From NCBI RefSeq assembly GCF_030700285.1, contig NZ_JAUYZJ010000034.1, forward strand, positions 1 to 52,200: a stretch of 52,200 nt of DNA, read 5' to 3'. Under the pieces are notes generated by a model. The model saw only the letters and a program-made list of their open reading frames with translations, made no database searches and had not been told where the DNA came from. This document shows positions 43,251-50,941 of the stretch, piece by piece. Every line of letters starts with the position of its first letter. Positions within the stretch are counted from its first letter, which is position 1. This DNA comes from Methylobacterium sp. NEAU K (GTDB taxonomy: Bacteria; Pseudomonadota; Alphaproteobacteria; Rhizobiales; Beijerinckiaceae). The position numbers and the translations under genes are program-made.

Positions 43251-43853
43251 ATGGAAAAGTTCACGACGCTGGAGGGCGTTGCGGCGCCCATGCGGATTAT
43301 CAACGTCGATACCGACCGGATCATCCCGAAACAGTACCTGAAGACGATCAAGCGCACCGGGCTCGGGAAGGGCCTGTTCGCCGAGATGCGCTACAAGGAC
43401 GACGGCTCCGAGAACCCGGATTTCGTGCTCAACAAGCCTGCCTACCGCAACGCGAAGATCCTGGTCTGCGGCGACAATTTCGGTTGTGGTTCCTCCAGGG
43501 AGCACGCTCCCTGGGCGCTCGCCGATTTCGGCATCCGCTGTGTCATCTCCACGAGCTTCGCCGACATCTTCTTCAACAATTGTGCGAAGAACGGCATCCT
43601 GGCGATCACGGTTTCTCCGGAGGATCTGGAGAAGTTATTCGAAGATGCCGAGCGGGGCTCGAACGCGACGCTGTCGATCGACCTCGAAGCCCAGACCATC
43701 AAGGGGCCGGACGGCGGCACCCTGCAGTTCGAGATCGACGCCGGCCGCAAGCACACCCTGCTGAACGGCCTCGACGAGATCGGCCTGACTCTGCAGCGCG
43801 GCGCCGCGATCGACGCCTACGAGCAGAAGCTCGCCGCCCGGGACTGGGCCTGA
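43251..43853 (+). CDS. leuD: 3-isopropylmalate dehydratase small subunit
   Basis: LeuD pairs with LeuC to isomerise 2- and 3-isopropylmalate in leucine synthesis. The 200-residue protein has the aconitase-swivel features NVDTDRIIPKQYLKTI, LVCGDNFGCGSSREHAPWAL, VISTSFADIFFNNCAKNGIL and FEIDAGRKHTLLNGLDEIGLTL. It is complete and normal in length. leuC is not in the window. It is convergent with the chemoreceptor gene, with 28 bp between stops. Confidence 0.97.
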   Translation: MEKFTTLEGVAAPMRIINVDTDRIIPKQYLKTIKRTGLGKGLFAEMRYKDDGSENPDFVLNKPAYRNAKILVCGDNFGCGSSREHAPWALADFGIRCVISTSFADIFFNNCAKNGILAITVSPEDLEKLFEDAERGSNATLSIDLEAQTIKGPDGGTLQFEIDAGRKHTLLNGLDEIGLTLQRGAAIDAYEQKLAARDWA

Positions 43854-43881
43854 TCGGTCCGGGTCCCGCGCGGCGCTCCGC

Positions 43882-45564
43882 TCAGGCGGCCTTCACGTCC
43901 GCCAGGAAGGTGGCGACTGCGCGGCCGAGGTCGCTGGAATGCTGCGAGAGACCCCGCGCCGCGCCCAGGACCTGAGTCGCCGCCGATCCGGTCTCGCCGG
44001 CGGCCCGTTTGACGTCGACGATGTTACCGGTCACCCGTCCGGTGCCTGAGGCGGCCTCCTGCACGTTGCGGGCGATCTCCTGGGTGGCGGCGCCCTGTTG
44101 CTCCATCGAGGCCGCGATCGCGGTCGAGCTGGTCGCGATCTCGCCGACGATGCGGGCGATCGACTGGATCGCCGAGACCGCCTGGCCGGTCGCCGTCTGG
44201 ATCTCGCCGATCTGCGCGCCGATCTCCTCGGTCGCGCGCGCGGTCTGCCCGGCCAAATCCTTGACCTCGCTGGCGACCACCGCGAAGCCGCGGCCCGCGT
44301 CGCCGGCGCGGGCCGCCTCGATCGTGGCGTTGAGCGCGAGCAGGTTGGTCTGTCCGGCGATCTGCGAGATCAGGGCGATCACGCTGCCGATCTTCTCGGC
44401 GCTCTCCGACAGCACCTGCACGGCGCTGTCGGTCTGGATCGCCTCGTCCGAGGCCGCACTCGCGGCCCGGGCCGCCCGGGTGACCTGCCCGTTGATCTCC
44501 CGGATCGAGATCGACAGTTCCTCGGTCGCCGAGGCGACTGTCTGCACGTTCGAGGAAGCCTGCTCGGCGGCGCTCGCCACCGTCAGCGCCTGCGCGTCGG
44601 TCTCCTCGGCGATGCTGGTCATCGACTGCGCCGTCGCCTCGAGTTCGGTGGCGGCGCCGGCCAGGGCCTGCACCAGGGCGGACACCTCGGTCTCGAAACG
44701 CGACACCACCGCTTCGAGGCAGGCGGTGCGGCGGGCCTTGGCCTGCGCCTCCTGCGCCGCAGCCGCGTCGCCCGCGCGCTTGTCGGTCAGCGCCCGCTTG
44801 AACACGTCGACCGCCGCCGCCATCCGCCCGATCTCGTCGCGCCGGCCGCGGCCCGGAATGGTCACATCGAGATTGTCGCGGGACAGTTCGCCCATCACAT
44901 CGGTCATCGCGCGCGTCGGGACGGCGATGAGCCGGGTCAGCAGGAAGGCGCCGGCGAGCGCGCTTCCGAGAAGGGCCGCGAGGGCAACCAGCATCGTCAG
45001 GTAGGAGGTCGAGAAGGCCGCGGCCGCGTCCGCGTGACGGACATCCAGCAGCGCGCGCTCGGTCGATTCGATCTCCGCGACCTGGGTCCGGATCCCGTCC
45101 ATGAGGGCCCTGCCGGCGCCGCTGGCCTCGCGTCCGCGGGCCTCCGCCTGACTGCCGGGCTGGCCCATCAGGGCGATCTCAGGCTCGGCGATCTCGGCCT
45201 TCCACCGCCCGGCCAGGGTCTCGATCCCGGCGATCCGGGCCAGCTGCGCCGGGTTGTCCGCCGTGAGCGTCCGCAGCCGCTGCACCGCCGCGTCGAAGGC
45301 CGTCGCGCCGCTCCGGTACGGCGCGAGGAACACCGCGTCGCCCGCCACCAGATAGCCCCGCAAGCCGGTCTCGCGGTCGACCATCGTACTGATCAGAGAC
45401 GCGTTCACGTTCAGGACATCATAGGTTTGTTCGGACCAGCCGATCGAAGTCTGAATGAATGAAAGTTTCCGATAATTGACGATGCCGTTTACAAGAGAGA
45501 TCACGATGAGAATCGCGAATGAAGCGATCAGCTTCTTCGCAATCGATAGATCGGATATGCGCAT
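43882..45564 (-). CDS. Methyl-accepting chemotaxis protein
   Basis: The 560-residue chemoreceptor has TM1 at about residues 12-30, a periplasmic helical bundle sensor (~31-185, with DRETGLRGYLVAGDAVFL as in CHASE3 domains), TM2 at ~188-212, a HAMP domain (RLIAVPTRAMTDVMGEL; DEIGRMAAAVDVFKRAL) and a signalling domain with hairpin tip IGSVIALISQIAGQTNLLAL and NATIEAARAGDAGRGFAVVA. The C-terminus ends in ATFLADVKAA with no CheR pentapeptide. Ligand unknown. It is preceded by an AT-rich upstream region. Part of a second, decayed chemoreceptor lies at about 47.9 kb. Confidence 0.95.
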   Translation of the reverse strand: MRISDLSIAKKLIASFAILIVISLVNGIVNYRKLSFIQTSIGWSEQTYDVLNVNASLISTMVDRETGLRGYLVAGDAVFLAPYRSGATAFDAAVQRLRTLTADNPAQLARIAGIETLAGRWKAEIAEPEIALMGQPGSQAEARGREASGAGRALMDGIRTQVAEIESTERALLDVRHADAAAAFSTSYLTMLVALAALLGSALAGAFLLTRLIAVPTRAMTDVMGELSRDNLDVTIPGRGRRDEIGRMAAAVDVFKRALTDKRAGDAAAAQEAQAKARRTACLEAVVSRFETEVSALVQALAGAATELEATAQSMTSIAEETDAQALTVASAAEQASSNVQTVASATEELSISIREINGQVTRAARAASAASDEAIQTDSAVQVLSESAEKIGSVIALISQIAGQTNLLALNATIEAARAGDAGRGFAVVASEVKDLAGQTARATEEIGAQIGEIQTATGQAVSAIQSIARIVGEIATSSTAIAASMEQQGAATQEIARNVQEAASGTGRVTGNIVDVKRAAGETGSAATQVLGAARGLSQHSSDLGRAVATFLADVKAA

Positions 45565-46049
45565 AGGTCGCGACCATTGCCTATTTAAATCATTGATTCA
45601 TTCTGCAATCTGACGTTAAGAAATTAATTATTTGCTGTCAACGAACTTATCAATCTATCTTGATCGGCAGATTGCATTTGGCGCCGGGTTAGAATTAATA
45701 TAAACGGATCGCATAAAGAATTATTTTCATTCATTAGAAGTATTTGCTGTTATTATCATGAAATATAACAGACAAAATGGATCGATTACGGAACTCGCGA
45801 TGGCAACGCGGTCATGATAATTGATCCTACATTGCAACTGGCGGCTGCGGCTGGCGGCGCGGCGACGGCCCCTCCCGCGACGCGTTCGGGACGAAACCCC
45901 TGGGAACGGCCCTCGCCGGATCCGCAACCTGCGCGCGCCCGGTCGTTCCGGCCGCGTGGCCCCCCCCTCGCGGGTCGTCTAACCGGGCGTTAACCCTGTT
46001 GTTGCCTGATTCCGCCGCCATGACACGGACGACAGACGGGAACGCCAGG
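45565..46049. other. Divergent intergenic region between chemoreceptor and lytic transglycosylase
   Basis: Bases 45570-45830 are AT-rich and probably carry the chemoreceptor promoter. From 45840 GC-rich sequence resumes. No gene or strong repeat was recognised. The transglycosylase start could be ATG 46020 rather than 46050, which would shorten this stretch. Confidence 0.4.
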
Positions 46050-47249
46050 ATGCGGATTCACTCCCTCGGATCGGGTGTCGCGCTCGCATGCGGGCTGCTC
46101 GCGAGCGTCGCGACCGTGCCGGCGCGCGCCGATTTCGACGGCTGCCTCGCCGGCATCCAGTCCCAGGCGGCCGGGGCCGGGGTCTCGGCGGATACCTTCC
46201 GGTCTGCCACGCGCGGCATCAGCTTCGATGACAAGGTGATCGAGCTGTCCCAGGCGCAGCCCGAGTTCAAGACGCCGATCTGGGACTACATGGCGGCACT
46301 CGTCGACGACGAGCGGGTCGAGGACGGGCGCGCGGCCATGCGGCAGAACGCGGCGGCGCTGGCCCAGGCCGAGGCGCGCTACGGCGTCGACCGCTACACC
46401 ATCGCGGCGGTCTGGGGCGTCGAATCGAACTTCGGCAAGAACCTCGGCAAGATGCCGCTGGTGCAGTCCCTGGCGACCCTGGCCTGCTCGAACAACCGCC
46501 GCCGCGACTTCTTCCGCGGCGAGCTGATCGCCACCCTCCGGATCATCGAGCGCGGCGACATCGCGCCGGAGCGGCTCACCGGCTCCTGGGCGGGCGCCTT
46601 CGGGCAGACCCAGTTCATGCCGACCACCTATCACCGGCTCGCGGTCGACGGCGACGGCGACGGCCGGCGCGACGTGGTCGATTCGGTGGCCGACGCGGTG
46701 GGCTCCACGGCGAACTTCCTGCACGTGGCCAAGTGGCAGCACGGCCAGGTCTGGGGCTACGAGGTGACGCTGCCCCGCGGCTTCAGCGTGGCCGCCGCCG
46801 GGCGCAAGAACAAGAAGCCGATCGCCCATTGGGCCTCGCTCGGGGTGACCCGGGTGGACGGGCGCCCGCTCTCGGGCGAGGGCCCGGCCGGGATCATCGC
46901 GCCCGCCGGCATCGACGGGCCGGCCTTCCTGGTCACCAGGAACTTCGACGCGATCTATTCGTACAACGCGGCCGAGTCCTACGGGCTCGCCATCGCGGTG
47001 CTGTCAGACCGGCTGCGCGGCAAGGCAGGCGTACAGGCCGCGTGGCCGACCGACGATCCGCCCCTGTCCCGGGCCGAGCGGCGCGACCTTCAGACCCGCC
47101 TGGCCGCCCGCGGCTACGATGTCGGCGAGCCGGACGGCAAGGTCGGCCAGAAGACCCGCGACGCGATCAAGGACGTGGAGCGCAAGCTCGGCATGACCCC
47201 CACGGGCCGGCCCGGGGGCAAGATCCTGGAGGCCCTGCGGGGCGGATGA
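46050..47249 (+). CDS. MltB-family lytic murein transglycosylase with C-terminal peptidoglycan-binding domain
   Basis: The 399-residue protein has a signal peptide (MRIHSLGSGVALACGLLASVA... ARA). The MltB-type SLT domain (about 25-320) has the catalytic Glu in AAVWGVESNFGKN, plus SWAGAFGQTQFMPTTYHRLAVDGDGDG and FDAIYSYNAAESYGLAIAVL. A PG_binding_1 module ends the protein (LSRAERRDLQTRLAARGYDVGEPDGKVGQKTRDAI). It cleaves peptidoglycan glycan strands in the periplasm. No lipobox is seen, so it is probably soluble. Its stop overlaps the next gene by ATGA. Confidence 0.93.
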   Translation: MRIHSLGSGVALACGLLASVATVPARADFDGCLAGIQSQAAGAGVSADTFRSATRGISFDDKVIELSQAQPEFKTPIWDYMAALVDDERVEDGRAAMRQNAAALAQAEARYGVDRYTIAAVWGVESNFGKNLGKMPLVQSLATLACSNNRRRDFFRGELIATLRIIERGDIAPERLTGSWAGAFGQTQFMPTTYHRLAVDGDGDGRRDVVDSVADAVGSTANFLHVAKWQHGQVWGYEVTLPRGFSVAAAGRKNKKPIAHWASLGVTRVDGRPLSGEGPAGIIAPAGIDGPAFLVTRNFDAIYSYNAAESYGLAIAVLSDRLRGKAGVQAAWPTDDPPLSRAERRDLQTRLAARGYDVGEPDGKVGQKTRDAIKDVERKLGMTPTGRPGGKILEALRGG

Positions 47250-47629
47250 CCCGGCGGCTGATCCCCTCCGGGTCGCCCTTCGAGCGGGACTACGGCTATT
47301 CCCGTGCGGTGGTGGACGGGGACACGGTCTACGTGTCCGGCACCACCGGCTACGACTACGTCACCATGGCGATGCCCGAGGGCGCGGCCGCGCAGGCCGA
47401 GGCGTGCTGGCGCACCATCGCGGCGGTCCTGGCAGAAGCCGGAACCGGCCTGCCCGGCCTCGTGCGGGCGACCTACTACGTCACCGATCGGGCGGATGCG
47501 GAGGCCGTGCTGGCGGTCTGCGGAACGGTGCTGGCCGACGTGCGGCCAGCCGCGACGCTCCTCGTGGTCGCGGGATTGCTGCGCCCCGAAATGCGGGTCG
47601 AGATCGAGGTGACCGCGCGGGTCCGGTAG
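47246..47629 (+). CDS. RidA (YjgF/YER057c) family protein
   Basis: Starting at ATG 47246 inside the stop of the transglycosylase, the 127-residue protein shows the RidA fold: IPSGSPFERDYGYSRAVVDGDTVYVSGTTGYD, AEACWRTIAAVLAEAG, LVRATYYVTDRADAEAVL and PAATLLVVAGLLRPEMRVEIEVTA. The Arg that binds the imine/carboxylate in true RidA (usually R105 in an A/G-RxxxxV context) is not obvious, so it may belong to a non-deaminase subgroup. Coupling to a peptidoglycan enzyme has no obvious biochemical reason. Confidence 0.85.
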   Translation: MTRRLIPSGSPFERDYGYSRAVVDGDTVYVSGTTGYDYVTMAMPEGAAAQAEACWRTIAAVLAEAGTGLPGLVRATYYVTDRADAEAVLAVCGTVLADVRPAATLLVVAGLLRPEMRVEIEVTARVR

Positions 47630-47880
47630 GCGCGCCGCGAATCGCCGGAGCGGTCCCCGGCCCCGTCCGGGCCGCCCCGACCCGGCCATCGCGCGACCTC
47701 GGAATCGTTCCCCTGCCGGGCCGCATGCGGGCGCGACGACGCGTCCTCCGGCCGCCGAAGCGCGATGCGGCCTGGGCGTGCCCGTGCGTTCGGGGTGGGA
47801 CCGGATCGGGGTGGGCGCCCGTGCCCGGCAGAGCCTGCCGTGGAAGACGGGATCGCCATCCCGAGCGCGCCGTTCGGCGA

Positions 47881-48188
47881 CAGCGATCGCGGCAGGCGGT
47901 CGCGGCGATCCAGGAGATCGGCCGCACGGTCACGGACGTGAACGCGCTCGCCACGGGTGCGGCGCCCGCGATCGAGGAGCAGGGGCGAGACCACCGAAGA
48001 GATCGTCCGCAGTGTCCCGCAGAAGGCGGACGGTACGCGCACGGTGACGGCTACCATCGCCGACGTCTCCAGCGCCGCGGAGGAGGCCGGGGGCGCCGCG
48101 GAACGGGTGCCCGGCGCCTCGGTCGCGCAAGTCCGAGCAGCTCTCTGCCGAGATCAGGCGCTTCCTCGATCTGGGCCGGGCCGCCTGG
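47881..48188 (+). pseudogene. Chemoreceptor C-terminal fragment with frameshifts
   Basis: From 47881 one frame reads RQAVAAIQEIGRTVTDVNAL and then APAIEEQG. After a +1 shift at about 47985 another reads TTEEIVRSVPQKADGTRTV and ADVSSAAEEAGGAAERV. A third, after about 48120, gives SEQLSAEIRRFLDLGRAA and stop. Together these match the last ~100 residues of a methyl-accepting chemotaxis protein (AIGxIGRTI...AAVEEQGAATxEIARNV...AAEETGAAA...SEQLRAEVDRFL). The sequence from 47630 to 47880 shows nothing convincing. It is a decayed gene end, about 2.3 kb from an intact chemoreceptor. Confidence 0.75.
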
Positions 48189-48200
48189 GCCCGCGGCATG

Positions 48201-48230
48201 AAAAAACCGGCCCGGCTGAGCCGGACCGGT
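48201..48230 (-). terminator. Intrinsic terminator of rplS
   Basis: On the minus strand, ACCGGTCCGGCT pairs with AGCCGGGCCGGT (one G-T wobble), followed by six T's (AAAAAA at 48201-48206 on the plus strand). It lies about 50 bp after the rplS stop. Confidence 0.88.
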
Positions 48231-48278
48231 CGATGGCGCGTCGGGTGGCTCGGCCGCGGGCCGGAGCCGTCCCGGAGC

Positions 48279-48680
48279 TCACTCGGCGGCGGCGGGCGCC
48301 GCGGCCGGGACTTCCTTGGCCTTGTAGCGGTCGGTGCGCTCGACGATGCGGGCCGACTTCCCGCGGCGGTCGCGCAGGTAGTACAGCTTGGCCCGGCGCA
48401 CCTTGCCGCGGCGGGCGACCTTGATCGAGTCGATCATCGGCGAGTGCACCGGGAAGACGCGCTCGACGCCCTCACCGTAGGAGATCTTGCGGACCGTGAA
48501 GCTCTCGTTGAGGCCGCCGCCCGAACGGGCGATGCAGACGCCCTCGTAGGCCTGGACACGGGTACGCTCGCCTTCCTTGACGCGGACGTTGACGATGAGC
48601 GTGTCGCCCGGCTCGAAATCGGGAATGGTCTTGGCGAGGCGCGCGACTTCCTCGCGCTCCAGCTGCTCGATGATGTTCAT
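48279..48680 (-). CDS. rplS: 50S ribosomal protein L19
   Basis: The 133-residue protein is L19 at the 30S/50S interface: MNIIEQLEREEVARLAKTIP, FEPGDTLIVNVRVKEGERTRVQAYEGVCIAR (in two parts), SFTVRKISYGEGVERVFPVHSP and VRRAKLYYLRDRRGKSARI. The Ala/Pro-rich C-terminal tail is longer than in E. coli, as in other alphaproteobacteria. It is followed by a strong terminator. The usual neighbours trmD, rimM and rpsP are not here. Confidence 0.98.
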   Translation of the reverse strand: MNIIEQLEREEVARLAKTIPDFEPGDTLIVNVRVKEGERTRVQAYEGVCIARSGGGLNESFTVRKISYGEGVERVFPVHSPMIDSIKVARRGKVRRAKLYYLRDRRGKSARIVERTDRYKAKEVPAAAPAAAE

Positions 48681-48815
48681 GGCATAGCTCCAGCCGTCGC
48701 GCCGTGGCGCCCCTCATGGGCGACCGACGCCAGGATTTCGGCGATCCTGTTGTGAGTTGGGCGGCTCTCTACAGGATCGTCGCCGGCTTGTCGATTGCCG
48801 ATGCGCGCTGTCCCG

Positions 48816-49571
48816 TCAGGGGCGATCCGCCGCAGTCTCCCTGCCCGCCGCCACGGGCAGCACACAGGCGGACAGGAAGGCCGCGAGGTCGTCCGTGATG
48901 TGGTCGATATGCGGTTCGCGCACCGCCTCCTGCTCGAACGCCTCGCGGTAGGGATCGGCGATCTTGGGCACGACCAGAACGGTGGCCATGCCGAGATCGT
49001 GGGGCACCGTGAGGTTGCGGGCGATGTCCTCGAACAGGGCGGCGCGGGTCGGCTCGACCGCGTGCGCCAGAAGGAATCGCTCGTAGGTCGAGCGCTCGGG
49101 CTTCGGGATGAAATCGGCGGCGGCGATGTCGAACACGTCCTCGAAATGATCGAGGATGCCGAGCTTGGCGGCGACGTTCTCGGCGTGCCGGCGCGACCCG
49201 TTGGTCAGGATCAGCTTGCGCCCGGGCAGCCGCTCGATCGCGTCGCCGAGGTCCTTGTCGAGCTTGATCGTCGAGTGGTCGATGTCGTGGGCGAAGTCCA
49301 GGAAGTCGTGCGGGTCGACCCCCTCTTCCACCATCAGCGCCTTCAGGGTCGTGCCGTAACGGTGGTAGAAATACTTCTGCAGGGCGCGGGCCGAGATCGC
49401 GTCGAGGCCGTAGAGCCGCATCACGTAGAGGGTGATGCGCTCGTCCACCTGCGGCCAGACCTGCGCGTCGCTCGGATAGAGCGTGTTGTCGAGGTCGAAC
49501 ACCCAGGTGTCGACGTCGGCGAAGCCGCGGGCGGCGGGGGTGGTGAATTGGGCCTTCTCCGGATGGTGCAC
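48816..49571 (-). CDS. HAD-superfamily pyrimidine 5'-nucleotidase (SDT1/YjjG-like)
   Basis: The 251-residue HAD phosphatase has motif I VFDLDNTLYPSD, motif II LILTNGSRRHAENV, the Lys of motif III in DFIPKPERSTYERFL and motif IV LFEDIARNL. These are the signatures of the pyrimidine 5'-nucleotidase group related to yeast SDT1, which removes phosphate from UMP/CMP or analogues. GTG 49571 is preceded by AAGGGA and fits family length. It lies between rplS and argB on the same strand, 163 bp after argB. Confidence 0.9.
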   Translation of the reverse strand: MHHPEKAQFTTPAARGFADVDTWVFDLDNTLYPSDAQVWPQVDERITLYVMRLYGLDAISARALQKYFYHRYGTTLKALMVEEGVDPHDFLDFAHDIDHSTIKLDKDLGDAIERLPGRKLILTNGSRRHAENVAAKLGILDHFEDVFDIAAADFIPKPERSTYERFLLAHAVEPTRAALFEDIARNLTVPHDLGMATVLVVPKIADPYREAFEQEAVREPHIDHITDDLAAFLSACVLPVAAGRETAADRP

Positions 49572-49734
49572 CGTGTCCCTTCGCGAATCCTGTGGGCCGG
49601 ACGGCCGAGCTCGGACGTTTCGAGCCCGGGTGCCGCATCGGTCCGGGAGGACGACAATGCGCGGGCGGAGCGCGGGTTTCCCCGCCCGATTCGTCCATCG
49701 TCGTCCCCGATTGCGGCGCGCTCCGGGCGGGACC

Positions 49735-50628
49735 TCAGCCCCGCCGGATCAGGGTGCCGGCACCGTAATCGGTGAACAGCTCCAGGAGCACCGCGTGGTT
49801 GACCTTGCCGTCGAGGATGACGACCGCCTCCACGCCCCGCTCGATCGCGTACATGCAGGTCTCGATCTTGGGGATCATGCCGCCCGTGATGGTGCCGTCG
49901 GCGATCAGGCGCCGGCAATCCTCCACGGTCAGCTCGGGAATCAGCTTCTTGTCCTTGTCGAGCACGCCCGGGACGTCGGTGAGCAGCAACAGGCGCTTGG
50001 CCCGCAGCGCGCCGGCGATGGCCCCCGCAAAGGTGTCGGCGTTGACGTTGTAGGTCTGCCCGTCCGCCCCGTAGGCCACGGGGGCGAGGACCGGAATCAG
50101 CTCCGCCTTCAGCACTGCATCGAGGACGCCGCGCTCCACGTGATCCGGCTCGCCCACGAGGCCGAGGTCGACGGCCTGCTCGGTGCGGTTCTCGGGATCG
50201 ATCACGGTCTTCATCGCCCGCTTGGCGCGGACCATGTTGCCGTCCTTGCCGCACAGGCCGATGGCCCGTCCGCCCTCGGCCGAGATCCAGCCGACGATCT
50301 GCTTGTTGATCGAGCCGGCCAGGACCATCTCGACCACCTCGACGGTGGCCTCGTCGGTCACCCGCAGGCCGCCCCGGAACTCGGACTGGATGCCGAGCCG
50401 GTCGAGCATCCGGCCGATCTGCGGGCCGCCGCCATGCACCACGATCGGCTTCAGGCCGGACTGCTCCAGGAGGACGATGTCCTCGGCGAAGTCTTCGGCC
50501 GCCGCCCGGTCGCCCATGGCGTGGCCGCCATACTTGATGACCACGATCTCCTGGTCGTAGCGCTGCATGTGGGGCAGCGCCTGGGCCAGCACCTCGGCGC
50601 GCACGTGCACGTTCGGCAATTCGGTCAT
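49735..50628 (-). CDS. argB: Acetylglutamate kinase
   Basis: ArgB phosphorylates N-acetylglutamate in arginine synthesis. The 297-residue amino acid kinase has VVIKYGGHAMGD, IVVHGGGPQIGRMLDRLGI, LAGSINKQIVGWIS, VNADTFAGAIAGALRAKRLLLLTDVPGVLD in two parts, GGMIPKIETCMYAIERGVEA and a C-terminal LFTDYGAGTLI. ATG 50628 (MTELPNVHVRAEVLAQALPH) is the family start, although the frame is open to 50739. The C-terminal GxGTLI motif and the N-terminal helix agree with arginine-inhibited hexameric ArgB. Confidence 0.97.
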   Translation of the reverse strand: MTELPNVHVRAEVLAQALPHMQRYDQEIVVIKYGGHAMGDRAAAEDFAEDIVLLEQSGLKPIVVHGGGPQIGRMLDRLGIQSEFRGGLRVTDEATVEVVEMVLAGSINKQIVGWISAEGGRAIGLCGKDGNMVRAKRAMKTVIDPENRTEQAVDLGLVGEPDHVERGVLDAVLKAELIPVLAPVAYGADGQTYNVNADTFAGAIAGALRAKRLLLLTDVPGVLDKDKKLIPELTVEDCRRLIADGTITGGMIPKIETCMYAIERGVEAVVILDGKVNHAVLLELFTDYGAGTLIRRG

Positions 50629-50941
50629 CGCGGTCCTTCGCCGATCCTTTGGGTAGGGCTTCGCGGCGCTCGGCCTCGCCCGGCCGGCGGCCGCGCTTCT
50701 ACAGGAAGCCGCCCGTGCTGCGAAGCCGCGAACGCGCAAGATTACGGGCTTGTGCGCGACAGGGCGGGGGGAGCCGCCGGCGGGGCGGCCAAGGCCGCGC
50801 TGTCAAAAAACAGTCGCGTTTCCGAGGTGTTGCATCCCCGTGACAGAAACGGGCGTGCTGAGCGGCCCGGGTTGCATCGCCGCCGGCACCGGATCATGCT
50901 GCATTGCAGCAAGCCGCGCGGCGGGCTGCCGGGAGGGCCGG
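50629..50941. other. Divergent intergenic region between argB and ugd
   Basis: 313 bases without a supported gene. A short CTGT-CAAAAA-ACAG dyad occurs near 50800-50813. A GGGAGGG ribosome binding site precedes the ugd ATG. No tRNA or repeat was recognised. Confidence 0.4.
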
